Shown one piece after another: positions 17,615 through 25,856 of a stretch of DNA of 47,371 nucleotides. The notes under the pieces were generated by a model. That model was not told the DNA's origin. It worked only from the letters and a program-made list of their open reading frames with translations, and ran no database searches. Numbering within the stretch: the first letter of the stretch is position 1; each line of letters opens with the position of its first letter. A program made the translations under genes and the position numbers. The stretch comes from an uncultured Collinsella sp. (GTDB lineage Bacteria > Actinomycetota > Coriobacteriia > Coriobacteriales > Coriobacteriaceae): assembly GCA_900542275.1 (NCBI GenBank), contig UQMW01000011.1, forward strand, positions 1 through 47,371. The letters are read 5' to 3'.

Positions 17615-17669
17615 TGTACGTCACCCTCCAAAAATGACAATTTATGACATGTTTGGAGGCTGACGTACA
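17615..17669. repeat. 18-bp inverted repeat with 19-nt spacer
   Basis: Arms TGTACGTCACCCTCCAAA (17615-17632) and TTTGGAGGCTGACGTACA (17652-17669) match as an inverted repeat at 17 of 18 positions. The spacer holds two direct copies of ATGACA. There is no T-run, so it is not a plain terminator. It lies between the tRNA-Pro terminator and the promoter region of the phosphatidyltransferase gene. It could be an operator or a dispersed palindromic repeat. Confidence 0.7.
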
Positions 17670-17732
17670 CAAAAACGGTACATTCACATTGCGACAGCGC
17701 CTTCCTCATGTCTGGACTCTCTATGCTTACGC

Positions 17733-17761
17733 TGGATAGACATCGCCAGAACGGGTATAGT
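17733..17761 (+). promoter_or_regulatory. possible promoter of the phosphatidyltransferase gene
   Basis: TATAGT (17756-17761) with TGGATA (17733-17738) 17 bp upstream. The -10 is good and the -35 is weak. It lies about 37 bp before the GTG start. Confidence 0.45.
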
Positions 17762-17797
17762 ATCGAAAGTTTTGTCGTTAACCAGCGGGGGAGTCCT

Positions 17798-18502
17798 GTG
17801 GGCATCAAAAAGAAGATCAAAAAGGAGCTTATCGGCACTTCCGATTACCCGTCGAATAAGATCTTTACGATCTCCAATTTCATCACCTTTACGCGCCTGA
17901 TCCTCACCCTGGTATTTCTGTACCTGTTTGTGACGGATAACAACCGCGTCATCGCCATCGTTATCTACGCCGTTGCCGCCTCCACCGACTGGATGGACGG
18001 GCAGATCGCCCGCATGACTAAGACGGTCTCGTGGCTCGGCAAGGTTATGGATCCCATTTGCGATCGCGCGCTGCTGTTCACCGGCGTACTTGGCCTGGTG
18101 GTCCGCGGAGAGCTGCCCATCTGGGTCTGCGTGCTCATTATAGGCCGCGACATCTATCTGGGCATCGGCACGCTTATCGTGCGTCATTATCACCGTCGCC
18201 CCATCGATGTCGTCTTTCCCGGAAAAATTGCCACTGCGCTGCTCATGACCGGCTTCTCGCTCATGCTGCTCGGGTTCCCCGTTGTTGACGGCCTGCGCCT
18301 TTTACCTCCAACCCTCACGGCCTTCCCGGGCCTCAACGGAAGCTCGGTGCCCCTCGGCATCTTCTTTGTGTATGGTGGTGTGATCTTCTCCATGCTCACC
18401 GCTGTCATCTACTCCATTAAGGGCAGTGTGGCCATTAAACAGGCTCTCGCGCATCCCGAGGACGAGGACATCGACTTTCTTAACCCCGAAATCGAAGACT
18501 GA
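17798..18502 (+). CDS. CDP-alcohol phosphatidyltransferase family protein (PgsA-like)
   Basis: A 234-residue membrane enzyme that transfers a phosphatidyl group from CDP-diacylglycerol to an alcohol. The catalytic signature D64-x2-D67-G-x2-A-R-x8-G81-x3-D85-x3-D89 is complete, and four to six membrane helices follow. The N-terminus is very basic (MGIKKKIKKE). I start at GTG 17798, after GGGGGAG; an upstream in-frame ATG (17708) would place unconserved residues ahead and precede the likely -10. A second gene of this family (38716-39354) lies in the recA-cinA region and is the better candidate for phosphatidylglycerophosphate synthase, so this copy may use another alcohol. The FHA and MerR genes follow, recalling the actinobacterial pgsA2-garA-merR neighbourhood. 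Confidence 0.9.
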   Translation: MGIKKKIKKELIGTSDYPSNKIFTISNFITFTRLILTLVFLYLFVTDNNRVIAIVIYAVAASTDWMDGQIARMTKTVSWLGKVMDPICDRALLFTGVLGLVVRGELPIWVCVLIIGRDIYLGIGTLIVRHYHRRPIDVVFPGKIATALLMTGFSLMLLGFPVVDGLRLLPPTLTAFPGLNGSSVPLGIFFVYGGVIFSMLTAVIYSIKGSVAIKQALAHPEDEDIDFLNPEIED

Positions 18503-18568
18503 TTCGTTGGGGTATGATTACGTACGGTTCATTATTTGCGGCACGTCCGCGATAAGTTAGGGGTTGTC

Positions 18569-19003
18569 ATGGACAACATGGTTAACAATATACCTCAGAA
18601 TGATAAGACTGCTGACGCTACCTGCGTATTCCGCGTGCCTTCAAGCGACGTCACCGTTCCCGACCTCATGGCCAACGTGCGCATCACCGCCCCCGTTCTG
18701 TCCATCGTCAAGGGTCCGCAGACTGGTGCCGCCTTTGAGCTCGAGGACGACGTGACCACCATCGGCCGCGATCCCGCGAATGGCATCTTCCTCAACGACA
18801 TGACTGTCTCGCGCAGCCACGCACGCATTATTCGTGAGGGCCTGGGCGCCCGTATTGAGGATCTGGGCTCGCTCAATGGCACCTGGGTCGACGGTGCCAT
18901 TGTCAACGCGGCTCCGCTGCACGACGGCTCTTCCGTTCAGATCGGTACGTTTACGCTCATCTACCACGAGAGCACGCCGGAGCGCATCGAAACCGGTGAG
19001 TAG
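18569..19003 (+). CDS. FHA-domain protein, GarA/OdhI-like
   Basis: A 144-residue cytoplasmic protein: a flexible N-terminus and one forkhead-associated domain (about 41-132) that binds phosphothreonine. The binding residues are present: R67 (IGRDP), S81 and H84 (VSRSHA), and N103-G104-T105 (GSLNGT). The N-terminal segment ATCVFR (residues 17-22) lines up with the TTSVFR segment of actinobacterial GarA/OdhI, where a threonine is phosphorylated by Ser/Thr kinases and folds back onto the FHA domain. T18 would be that residue; the second threonine of GarA is Ala here. In Actinobacteria such proteins switch 2-oxoglutarate dehydrogenase and glutamate metabolism. The direct neighbour is a MerR-type gene, as with garA. 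Confidence 0.85.
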   Translation: MDNMVNNIPQNDKTADATCVFRVPSSDVTVPDLMANVRITAPVLSIVKGPQTGAAFELEDDVTTIGRDPANGIFLNDMTVSRSHARIIREGLGARIEDLGSLNGTWVDGAIVNAAPLHDGSSVQIGTFTLIYHESTPERIETGE

Positions 19004-19006
19004 GGC

Positions 19007-19885
19007 ATGGCCGAACGCAACTATCTGAGTATCGGCCAAGTCGTCAACCTGCTTCGAGGCGCATACCCCGATCTTTCGAACTCAAAAATTAGATTTCTAG
19101 AAGATGAGGGGCTCATTACCCCTCATCGTACGCCTAAGGGATACCGTCAGTACTCCAAGGAGGACGTTGACCGCCTGGAGGTCATCCTGCACCTGCAGAA
19201 GACCCGCTATATGCCGCTCAACGTGATTAAGCAGCGCTTGGAAAACGCCACGGACCTGTCAACGCTCGCCTACGAGGTGGGCTTGCTGTCCGATGTTCCG
19301 CTTAAGACAGAGCCCAAGGAGACCAAACAAAAGCTGCATCCCATCGAGACCATTCCCGATATGCTGGGCGTCGAGATCTCGTTTATCCGCTCGCTCGCCG
19401 AGAACGACCTCATTCGCATCATCAAAAGTCCGCAGAACCGTGAACTCGTCGATGGTCGCGATTTTCCGATCATCCGCTACTGCTCCGAGCTGTCACGCTT
19501 CCATATCGAGCCGCGCAACCTGCGTCAGTACGTGTCTTCCGCCAACCGCGAATCCTCGATGTTTGAGCAAGTGCTCGTAAGCATGCTCGGCATGGATACC
19601 TCCGATGACGAGCGCGACGCCAAGCTCGAGCGTGCGTTTAAGAAGCTTCACGACCTGACGGAAGGCGTGCACACCGCGTTGCTCAAGAACCGCGTTTTTG
19701 AGTCGCTCAACGCCGTGGTCGAGGATGCCGACATCGATGCACTCGATGAGGAAATCGCTCGCTCCGAGTCCACCAAGGCCAAAAACGAAGAAGCTGCCGC
19801 GCCGGCTTCACACGAGGATTCTCTCGTAAAGCCGCTCAAGGTCGTCGCCCCCTCGCAATCCGACACTGTCACCGCGGGCAAATAA
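19007..19885 (+). CDS. MerR-family transcriptional regulator, FtsR-like
   Basis: A 292-residue regulator. An N-terminal MerR-type winged helix (about residues 5-75: YLSIGQVVNLLRGAYPDLSNS, then KIRFLEDEGLITPHRTPKGYR and a helix of YMPLNVIKQRL) is followed by a second helical region with a further MerR-like helix-turn-helix character (MLGVEISFIRSLAENDLIRII) and a C-terminal acidic, Ala/Ser-rich tail. The length, the variant start of the HTH and the position 3 bp after a GarA-like FHA gene match the actinobacterial FtsR group, which activates ftsZ in Corynebacterium. Its target here is not shown by the sequence. Confidence 0.82.
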   Translation: MAERNYLSIGQVVNLLRGAYPDLSNSKIRFLEDEGLITPHRTPKGYRQYSKEDVDRLEVILHLQKTRYMPLNVIKQRLENATDLSTLAYEVGLLSDVPLKTEPKETKQKLHPIETIPDMLGVEISFIRSLAENDLIRIIKSPQNRELVDGRDFPIIRYCSELSRFHIEPRNLRQYVSSANRESSMFEQVLVSMLGMDTSDDERDAKLERAFKKLHDLTEGVHTALLKNRVFESLNAVVEDADIDALDEEIARSESTKAKNEEAAAPASHEDSLVKPLKVVAPSQSDTVTAGK

Positions 19886-19925
19886 CAGCTACCGCTTATC
19901 CGGCAACCCATTGAAAGGTCATGCA

Positions 19926-20456
19926 ATGTACGACTTCGAATCTCAAATCGTCGACATCCCCGACTATCCCGAGCCCGGAGTCATCTTTAAAGACATCACG
20001 CCGCTCTTTGGCAATCCCGAGGCACTGAAGGCCATGGTGGATGCGCTGGCCGAGCATTTTGCCGACATGGGCATTACTAAGGTCGTTGGCCCCGAGGCCC
20101 GTGGCTTTATGGTTGGCGTACCGGTGGCTGTAGCCCTTGGCGCCGGCTTTGTTCCCGCACGTAAACCGGGCAAGCTACCGCGCGAGACCGTGAGCCAGAG
20201 CTATGAGCTCGAATACGGAACGGATTCCATTGAGATCCATGCCGACGCTATCAGCTCTAAAGATACCGTGTTGATTCTGGACGACTTGGTCGCGACGGGC
20301 GGAACCGTCGAGGCAACAGGTAAACTGGTGCGAGATATGGGCGCAAAGCTTGTCGGTTACGGTTGTATCCTTGAGCTTGCGTTTCTCAACCCGCGCGAGA
20401 AGCTCACGCCGTCTGATGACGATGTGGAGCTCTTTAGCCTGGTGACGGTGAACTAG
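19926..20456 (+). CDS. apt: adenine phosphoribosyltransferase
   Basis: Salvages adenine to AMP with PRPP. It is 176 residues, with the N-terminal DIPDYPEPGVIFKDITPL hood segment, GPEARGFMVG, and the PRPP-binding loop VLILDDLVATGGT. ATG 19926 follows GAAAGG by 7 bp; a TTG codon upstream in frame is unlikely. It lies 40 bp after the MerR gene. Confidence 0.97.
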   Translation: MYDFESQIVDIPDYPEPGVIFKDITPLFGNPEALKAMVDALAEHFADMGITKVVGPEARGFMVGVPVAVALGAGFVPARKPGKLPRETVSQSYELEYGTDSIEIHADAISSKDTVLILDDLVATGGTVEATGKLVRDMGAKLVGYGCILELAFLNPREKLTPSDDDVELFSLVTVN

Positions 20457-20488
20457 CCGTTACCCTTAGTTACTGGAAAGGAAGCTAC

Positions 20489-21616
20489 ATGCGCACAGCA
20501 AACACGCACAAAAACATGGCACGCTGCGCTGCTACGGCAACCCTCGCTTGTGTTTTGGGCTTGGGCCTCGCGGCTCCTGCCTACGCCGATACCGCATCCG
20601 ACCTTGCCGCTGCTCGTACGAAGCTCGAGCAGATCGGTACCCAAACCCAGCAGATTTACGATGAGCTCGCCACGCAGACGCAGGCGCTCGACCAGACTGC
20701 TGGCGAGATCACGCAAAAGCAGCAGGAGATCGCCGATGGTCAGGCCAAGCTCTCGACCTATGTCGCCGGCGAGTACAAAACCGGCGGTCTGAGCCTGCTT
20801 CAGGTTCTGACCGGCGTCGATGACCTGAGCGATATGCTCAACCGTCTGTTCTACTACGGCAAAGTTTCCGATAAGCAGGCTCAGACCATTCAAGAGGTTA
20901 AGGAGCTTAAGCAGCAGCTCACCGATAAGCAGGCCGAGCAGGAGAAGAACGTCGCCACCACGCAAAAGAAGGTCGACGAGCTTAACGCCCAGCAGGCTGA
21001 AGCCCAGAACGTCGTAAACTCTCTGGATTCTCAGCTGCAGGCTGAGCTTGCCGCCGAGGCCGAGGCCAACGCCGCGCTGCAGGCCGGCATCAACGCCAGT
21101 ACCGCCGAGAAGGCCACGGTGAGCAACGAGACTGCCGGTACGACCGAAAACACCAACAACGGTGGCCAGACCAGCAATAACAGCAACCAGGGCGGCAACA
21201 CTCCGGCTCCTACGCCGGCACCTGCTCCGACGCCGCAGCCCTCCACGCCTGCTCCGGCTCCGACGCCTTCCGTTCCGAGCCAGTCCGTCGATGGCGGTTC
21301 TGTTGTCTCGCGTGCATACAGTAAGCTTGGTTGTGCTTATTCCTGGGGCGGAATTGGCCCGAACAGCTTCGACTGCTCTGGTTTTGTTAGCTACTGCCTC
21401 ACTGGTCGCTATTGTCGCCTGGGCACCACGGGCACCTTTATGGGCTGGACGCGTGTGTCCGATCCGCAGCCCGGTGACGTTGTGGTCAACTCGTACCACA
21501 CCGGCATTTACATCGGTGGTGGTCAGATGATTCATGCTTCCGACTACAACACGGGTGTTATCATCAGCTCCGTTGCCGCCGGCATGAACAACAACTATAT
21601 CTTCGTTCGCTACTAA
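20489..21616 (+). CDS. secreted coiled-coil NlpC/P60 peptidoglycan hydrolase
   Basis: A 375-residue exported cell-wall enzyme. The signal peptide is residues 1-33, with likely cleavage after AYA33. A coiled coil (about 36-205) resembles those of CwlO, PcsB and RipA, which dock to FtsEX-type regulators. A low-complexity Asn/Gly then Pro/Ala/Thr linker (about 215-265) leads to the NlpC/P60 domain, with catalytic C296 (FDCSGF), H337 (YHTGIYIG) and H349 (MIHAS). It cuts peptide crosslinks in peptidoglycan, probably at division or growth sites. No ftsEX genes are next to it. A terminator follows directly. Confidence 0.94.
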   Translation: MRTANTHKNMARCAATATLACVLGLGLAAPAYADTASDLAAARTKLEQIGTQTQQIYDELATQTQALDQTAGEITQKQQEIADGQAKLSTYVAGEYKTGGLSLLQVLTGVDDLSDMLNRLFYYGKVSDKQAQTIQEVKELKQQLTDKQAEQEKNVATTQKKVDELNAQQAEAQNVVNSLDSQLQAELAAEAEANAALQAGINASTAEKATVSNETAGTTENTNNGGQTSNNSNQGGNTPAPTPAPAPTPQPSTPAPAPTPSVPSQSVDGGSVVSRAYSKLGCAYSWGGIGPNSFDCSGFVSYCLTGRYCRLGTTGTFMGWTRVSDPQPGDVVVNSYHTGIYIGGGQMIHASDYNTGVIISSVAAGMNNNYIFVRY

Positions 21617-21639
21617 GTATTCAGATAAAACAAACGGAG

Positions 21640-21678
21640 ATGGACCTCGTGGCTTTGAGTCATGGGGTCCATTCTTTT
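21640..21678 (+). terminator. intrinsic terminator after the NlpC/P60 gene
   Basis: A 15-bp stem (21640-21654 with 21658-21672), all pairs formed if G-U is counted, loop TTG, then TCTTTT. It lies 24 bp after the stop codon. Confidence 0.8.
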
Positions 21679-21690
21679 GCCTTTAGTGCA

Positions 21691-21725
21691 GGCCGCTATC
21701 TAGTTTTGAATACTAGATAGCGGCC
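21691..21725. repeat. perfect 14-bp inverted repeat upstream of the degV promoter
   Basis: GGCCGCTATCTAGT (21691-21704) and ACTAGATAGCGGCC (21712-21725) are exact reverse complements around TTTGAAT. There is no T-run. The right arm reaches the -35 position of the degV promoter (TATAAT at 21746), so an operator role is plausible; a cruciform or dispersed repeat is the alternative. Confidence 0.8.
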
Positions 21726-21745
21726 CAATCGGTCAGCAAGAAGGC

Positions 21746-21751
21746 TATAAT
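21746..21751 (+). promoter_or_regulatory. -10 box of the degV promoter
   Basis: A consensus TATAAT stands 30 bp before the ATG. No recognisable -35 is found 16-18 bp upstream, where the inverted repeat ends, so this promoter may depend on an activator. Confidence 0.55.
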
Positions 21752-21780
21752 TGTATGGGAGCAATTAGAAAGGACCCTCT

Positions 21781-22647
21781 ATGAGCTGGGCACTTATCTC
21801 AGATTCAAGCTGCAACCTCCGCGATTGGCAACCGACCGCACCCCATACCACCTTTGCATTTGCGCCCCTCAAAATTCGAGTGGGGGAGCGTGAATTCGTC
21901 GATGATCTTTCGCTCGACGTTCATGAGCTCAACTGCGCTGTTCAGGCGGAGACGAGCGCTTCTTCGAGCGCTTGTCCCAGCGTAGGGGAGTGGGTCGAGC
22001 TCTTCAAATTGGCAGACAAGACCATCTGCATGCCGATCTCTGAAGGCGTGTCGGGCAGCTACAACGCGGCAGCCACGGCTCGCAATATGGTTCTTGCCGA
22101 GGAACCGGACCGCAATATTCATCTTGTCAATTCACGCGCAGCTGGCGGCAAAATGGACCTGATCTTCCTGCTGTTCGACCGTTATCTCGCAAGCAATCCG
22201 GATGTCTCATTCGAGGATGCTTGCGCATACTTCGATAGCCTTGAGCAGAACAGCAAAATCCTCTTCAGCTTGTGCAATTACGAAAACCTCGCCAAGGCCG
22301 GACGTATCCCTAAGGCAGCCGGCGTCATTGCCAACAAGCTCAATATTCGCATTTTGGGCACGGCGAGTGAGGCCGGTAAAATCGAACTCGTCGGACACAC
22401 CCGTGGCGAAAAGAAGATGTTTGGCAAGATTATCGATACCATGGAGGCCGAAGGCTTTACTGGTGGCGAGGTCGTTATCGACCATGTCGAGAATGAGGCG
22501 GGCGCCCAGGCACTTGCCAGCCGCATTGCGGAACACTGGCCCGGCTCCAAGACCACCATCATGCCCTGTAACGGGCTAGATTCATACTATGCCGAGATGC
22601 ACGGCCTCATTATCGGCTACGGCATGGGCGTGGCTTCGGGCCGATAA
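21781..22647 (+). CDS. DegV family fatty-acid-binding protein
   Basis: A 288-residue protein of the DegV/FakB family. These bind a fatty acid in a deep pocket, and some present it to the kinase FakA for phosphorylation. SDSSCN (8-13) and the serine segment EGVSGSYNAA that contacts the carboxylate are visible, as is HLVNSRAAGG. Members typically have 280-290 residues. GAAAGGA stands 8 bp before the ATG. No fakA-like gene is in the window, so its role as FakB is inference. Confidence 0.9.
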   Translation: MSWALISDSSCNLRDWQPTAPHTTFAFAPLKIRVGEREFVDDLSLDVHELNCAVQAETSASSSACPSVGEWVELFKLADKTICMPISEGVSGSYNAAATARNMVLAEEPDRNIHLVNSRAAGGKMDLIFLLFDRYLASNPDVSFEDACAYFDSLEQNSKILFSLCNYENLAKAGRIPKAAGVIANKLNIRILGTASEAGKIELVGHTRGEKKMFGKIIDTMEAEGFTGGEVVIDHVENEAGAQALASRIAEHWPGSKTTIMPCNGLDSYYAEMHGLIIGYGMGVASGR

Positions 22648-22668
22648 TGTCCATCAAGACAAACTCAT

Positions 22669-22709
22669 GGGCGGGATAAGGGGCCAGCGCTCTTTATCCC
22701 GCCCGTTTT
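22669..22709. terminator. bidirectional terminator between degV and the DUF1836 gene
   Basis: GGGCGGGATAA pairs with TTATCCCGCCC (22694-22704), followed by GTTTT on the plus strand. It sits between two converging genes and can serve both, although the T-run is better for the plus strand. Confidence 0.8.
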
Positions 22710-22718
22710 ATACGACGG

Positions 22719-23330
22719 CTAGCTATTAAACCCGTTGAACTTGAGATAGCTCATCAGGTACGCCTTCGAAACGAAGGACGATACCGCACTGCGTACGAGC
22801 AGCGATTCGCGCGTAACCTGGTGTGCGCTATCGGGCACGGGAGTCTGCTCGACGGAAAACGCCGCACGAATCGATGCCTCAAGTTGATCGACCACATAAT
22901 CGAATGCCGTCGGGGCATCGTAGCTCAAACGCTGAATGTTAAAGAGTGCCTGCACCGCAGCAATAGGTAGCACCTGCTTAAAAATGCAGATAGCGATCAG
23001 GCAGGCAATCTGCTCGCGGCCATATTGCTTTTTGACCGGAGCGGGCACCAGGCCGACCTTCACATAGTTATTGATCATCGATGGCGTAATGACAGGCTGC
23101 TCAACGCAAATGGACAGCGGATCCATCCACAGCGCAACATACTCAATAACCTGGTCGCGGTAGAGCGTCACATTGGGCAACTGCTCATAGCGCGGCAGAC
23201 TCAACGTATTGAGTTTGCGCACGATATCGGACTGAATAAATGCATCGGGCAGCACCGTGGGCTGAATATCCTCAGGCTTAATGCTGACAGACGAATCGGA
23301 CATCGGAATAACGTGGTTAACGTGGTTCAT
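22719..23330 (-). CDS. DUF1836 domain-containing protein, probable DNA-binding regulator
   Basis: A 203-residue protein. Its centre, ITPSMINNYVKVGLVPAPVKK followed by YGREQIACLIAICIFKQVLPI, is the DUF1836 pattern, which looks like a MerR-type winged helix (helix, turn, basic wing). The regulated genes are unknown. The ATG at 23330 follows GGAGG by 6 bp; in-frame codons further upstream lack a ribosome site. On the minus strand TACAAT appears about 40 bp upstream as a possible -10. It lies downstream of trxB on the same strand, but a terminator separates them. Confidence 0.8.
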   Translation of the reverse strand: MNHVNHVIPMSDSSVSIKPEDIQPTVLPDAFIQSDIVRKLNTLSLPRYEQLPNVTLYRDQVIEYVALWMDPLSICVEQPVITPSMINNYVKVGLVPAPVKKQYGREQIACLIAICIFKQVLPIAAVQALFNIQRLSYDAPTAFDYVVDQLEASIRAAFSVEQTPVPDSAHQVTRESLLVRSAVSSFVSKAYLMSYLKFNGFNS

Positions 23331-23400
23331 AAAGGTCCTCCGTTCCTTTTCAATATTGTATTCTAGATTTCCCAGTTTTGCATACCACATAGCCGCCAAG

Positions 23401-23440
23401 AAAATTGGCGGGACAGTGCACTGATGCATCTGTCCCGCCA
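23401..23440 (-). terminator. intrinsic terminator after trxB
   Basis: On the minus strand TGGCGGGACAG and CTGTCCCGCCA form a perfect 11-bp stem (23406-23416 with 23430-23440), followed by ATTTT. It is 45 bp past the trxB stop. Confidence 0.8.
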
Positions 23441-23484
23441 TTTAGTAAATTGATAACAACTTTACATAAGATATATTATCGTAC

Positions 23485-24423
23485 TTATCCACGGAGAAAC
23501 GCGTATGCGCTCGTTGCTGCTATAGCTCCGTCAGAAACGGCGGTCACAACCTGGCGTAAACGCTTGGAACGGATATCGCCGGCTGCGAATAAGCCGGGTG
23601 TACGGGTGGCCATCGAATCGTCGGTGACAATGCCGCCGTCAGGAGCCAGATCGACTAGATGCTCAATAAGCTCGGTATGTGGCTGCATCCCCGTAAAGAC
23701 AAAGATGCCAAACGAGCCAAGTTCAAATGAATCGGTATGAGTCTTACCGGATGCATTGTCCTTAAAGGTGATCGTCGTTGGCATGGCTTCGCCCGAGAGC
23801 TCCACAATACTAGTTTGGTACCTAACTGTAATATTGTCCTTTTCGAGTACTCTCTGAACAACACCATCAGGCGCACGAAACTGGTCGCGGCGCAGCACGA
23901 TGGTCACGCTGTTGGCAATGTCTGACAGGAACAGAGCTTCTTCGCATGCCGAATTGCCACCACCGATTACAAAGACCTGTTTGCCGCGGAAGAACATGCC
24001 GTCACATGTTGCGCAATATGAAACGCCACGACCGCGATACGTATCCTCGCCAGCGAAACCTGCCGGTCGCGGCGTGGCACCCATGCAAGCGATAACACTC
24101 GAGGCCAGCGTATCGCCCGTATCGTGATGCACCGTAAACAGCGCTGCATCGGCATCGTAATCGATACCCGTAACCATGCTCCATGCAACCTGTGCTCCCA
24201 GGCCCTCTGCATGCTGCTGAAAACGCTCGCCGAGTTCGGCGCCACTCAAGAGCGGAATGCCCGGATAGTTCTCGATCTCATTGGTTGTGGCGATCTGCCC
24301 TCCCGACATGCCCTGCTCAATCACGGTCGTCGTCAGGTTGGCACGCGCAGCGTAAATAGCGGCAGCATAGCCCGCGGGGCCGCCACCGATAATCGCAACA
24401 TCGATCGGCTGATCGGTAGTCAT
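23485..24423 (-). CDS. trxB: thioredoxin-disulfide reductase
   Basis: A flavoprotein that passes electrons from NAD(P)H to thioredoxin. It is 312 residues, with FAD motif GGGPAGYAAAIYAAR (13-27), redox pair C137-x2-C140 (YCATCDG), the nucleotide motif GGGNSACEEA, and the FAD end motif GLFAAGDIR. RRDQFRA after the second Rossmann fold resembles the NADPH-type HRRxxFRA pattern. The start at ATG 24423 is preceded by GAGAGGA; a longer in-frame start at 24498 is unsupported. It is divergent from the glycosyltransferase gene with a 118-bp gap. Confidence 0.95.
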   Translation of the reverse strand: MTTDQPIDVAIIGGGPAGYAAAIYAARANLTTTVIEQGMSGGQIATTNEIENYPGIPLLSGAELGERFQQHAEGLGAQVAWSMVTGIDYDADAALFTVHHDTGDTLASSVIACMGATPRPAGFAGEDTYRGRGVSYCATCDGMFFRGKQVFVIGGGNSACEEALFLSDIANSVTIVLRRDQFRAPDGVVQRVLEKDNITVRYQTSIVELSGEAMPTTITFKDNASGKTHTDSFELGSFGIFVFTGMQPHTELIEHLVDLAPDGGIVTDDSMATRTPGLFAAGDIRSKRLRQVVTAVSDGAIAATSAYAFLRG

Positions 24424-24541
24424 GGAATATCCTCTCGTCGAAACATTGACGTTCTTTGCGCTCATACCCAAATTTACGTGAACATGACACTCATGCACTA
24501 CAATGATAAATCCGTGTCACAACGTCGAAGGGGAGTTATCG

Positions 24542-25843
24542 ATGGATCAAACGCAGACGAGCGACGACGCTCCCCTGCTCACACACAGCACTCCCCAATC
24601 GGAGCAAACAGCGCTCTTGGCTCAGCAAAAACCTCTCGTGACCATCGTGCACGCCTCGGTCGGCTCAGGCCATAAGGCCGCCGCAAATGCGATTGCGCAG
24701 GCATTCGACCTCATCCGCGGCACCAATGGCATCCCCGAGGATGTTGAGATTGAAGTGCTCGATATCCTTGATTTTGGACGTATTAAATTCGACGGCAATA
24801 AGACCGCGGCTTCGTTTACGGGAGCCACACGCCCCATTTACGACCTGACCTGGAGATATACACTTACGGGACATCTTCTCTGGGGTGGCGGCACGGCATG
24901 GTCACGAATCATGTTCCCCGCCTTCAACGAATATATTCGTAGCCGCAGGCCCATAGCCGTGGTCGCAACGCACATCACAGCAGCCAATGTTGCCGTGGGT
25001 GCCCGCGTAATTACGGGTATCGATTATCCGGTCATCTGCGTACCGACCGACTACGAAGTCGAGGGCTGGTGGCCCCACAAGGACACCGATCTATTCTGTG
25101 TTGCCAACGAATTTATGTCCGAAACGCTGCGTCCGCGCAAGGTGCCCGAGGCAAAGATTCGCATTACCGGCATTCCTATTCGCACCGGATTCGACACGGA
25201 TTACGATCGCGAGGAAGAGCTAGCCAAGTTCAACCTCCCCACCGACAAGACCGTCGTGCTGGTTATGGCCGGCGCCAGTTTACCTCAACCGTACGTCCGC
25301 TTTCGCGCGGCGATGGACCAGACCCTCCCCTTCCTACGCAGCTTTGAGGACATGCATTTTGTCTTTTTGCCGGGCAAGGATGAGGAATACGCCGCCCGAC
25401 TCAAGAAGCTCTTCGACGCCATGAAGCTCGAAAACGTCACGGTTCTGGACTACGTGGACGACATGGCGGCCCTCATGCACGGCTGCGACCTGGCAATTCT
25501 CAAATCGGGCGGACTCACCGTCACCGAGTGCCTGTGCGCGCATCTGCCGATGATCCTGCTGGGCAAGTCCTATGGCCAGGAAAAGGCCAACACCACGATG
25601 CTCACCGGCATGGGCGCCAGCATGCATGTCACCACCGCACGAGAACTCATCGTAACCCTGCGCCACCTGCACGACCATCCCGAATCACTCAAAGCCCTAC
25701 TCATCAACGGCGAAGTACTACGCCGCCCCCACGCAGCCGAAGACATAGCCATCGCAACCACGGAGCTCGTAGGCAAACCCCAAAAGCGCAAACGAGCCTT
25801 CTGCCGCTTCTACTGGGGCGGAAAACCTGCTCATATCCGCTAG
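24542..25843 (+). CDS. glycosyltransferase, MGDG-synthase/UgtP-like (GT28)
   Basis: A 433-residue GT-B-fold glycosyltransferase. The N-terminal domain starts near residue 35 with TIVHASVGSGHKAAANAIA, the mark of the MGDG synthase / processive diacylglycerol glucosyltransferase group. The C-terminal domain has LKSGGLTVTECLCAHLPMIL, the nucleotide-sugar-binding segment shared with MurG. It probably adds a hexose to diacylglycerol to make a glycolipid or lipoteichoic acid anchor. The first ~30 residues are unconserved. ATG 24542 follows AAGGGGAG. The 3' end runs almost directly into the first large hairpin (25857). Confidence 0.88.
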   Translation: MDQTQTSDDAPLLTHSTPQSEQTALLAQQKPLVTIVHASVGSGHKAAANAIAQAFDLIRGTNGIPEDVEIEVLDILDFGRIKFDGNKTAASFTGATRPIYDLTWRYTLTGHLLWGGGTAWSRIMFPAFNEYIRSRRPIAVVATHITAANVAVGARVITGIDYPVICVPTDYEVEGWWPHKDTDLFCVANEFMSETLRPRKVPEAKIRITGIPIRTGFDTDYDREEELAKFNLPTDKTVVLVMAGASLPQPYVRFRAAMDQTLPFLRSFEDMHFVFLPGKDEEYAARLKKLFDAMKLENVTVLDYVDDMAALMHGCDLAILKSGGLTVTECLCAHLPMILLGKSYGQEKANTTMLTGMGASMHVTTARELIVTLRHLHDHPESLKALLINGEVLRRPHAAEDIAIATTELVGKPQKRKRAFCRFYWGGKPAHIR

Positions 25844-25856
25844 CATTGGATTGTCC

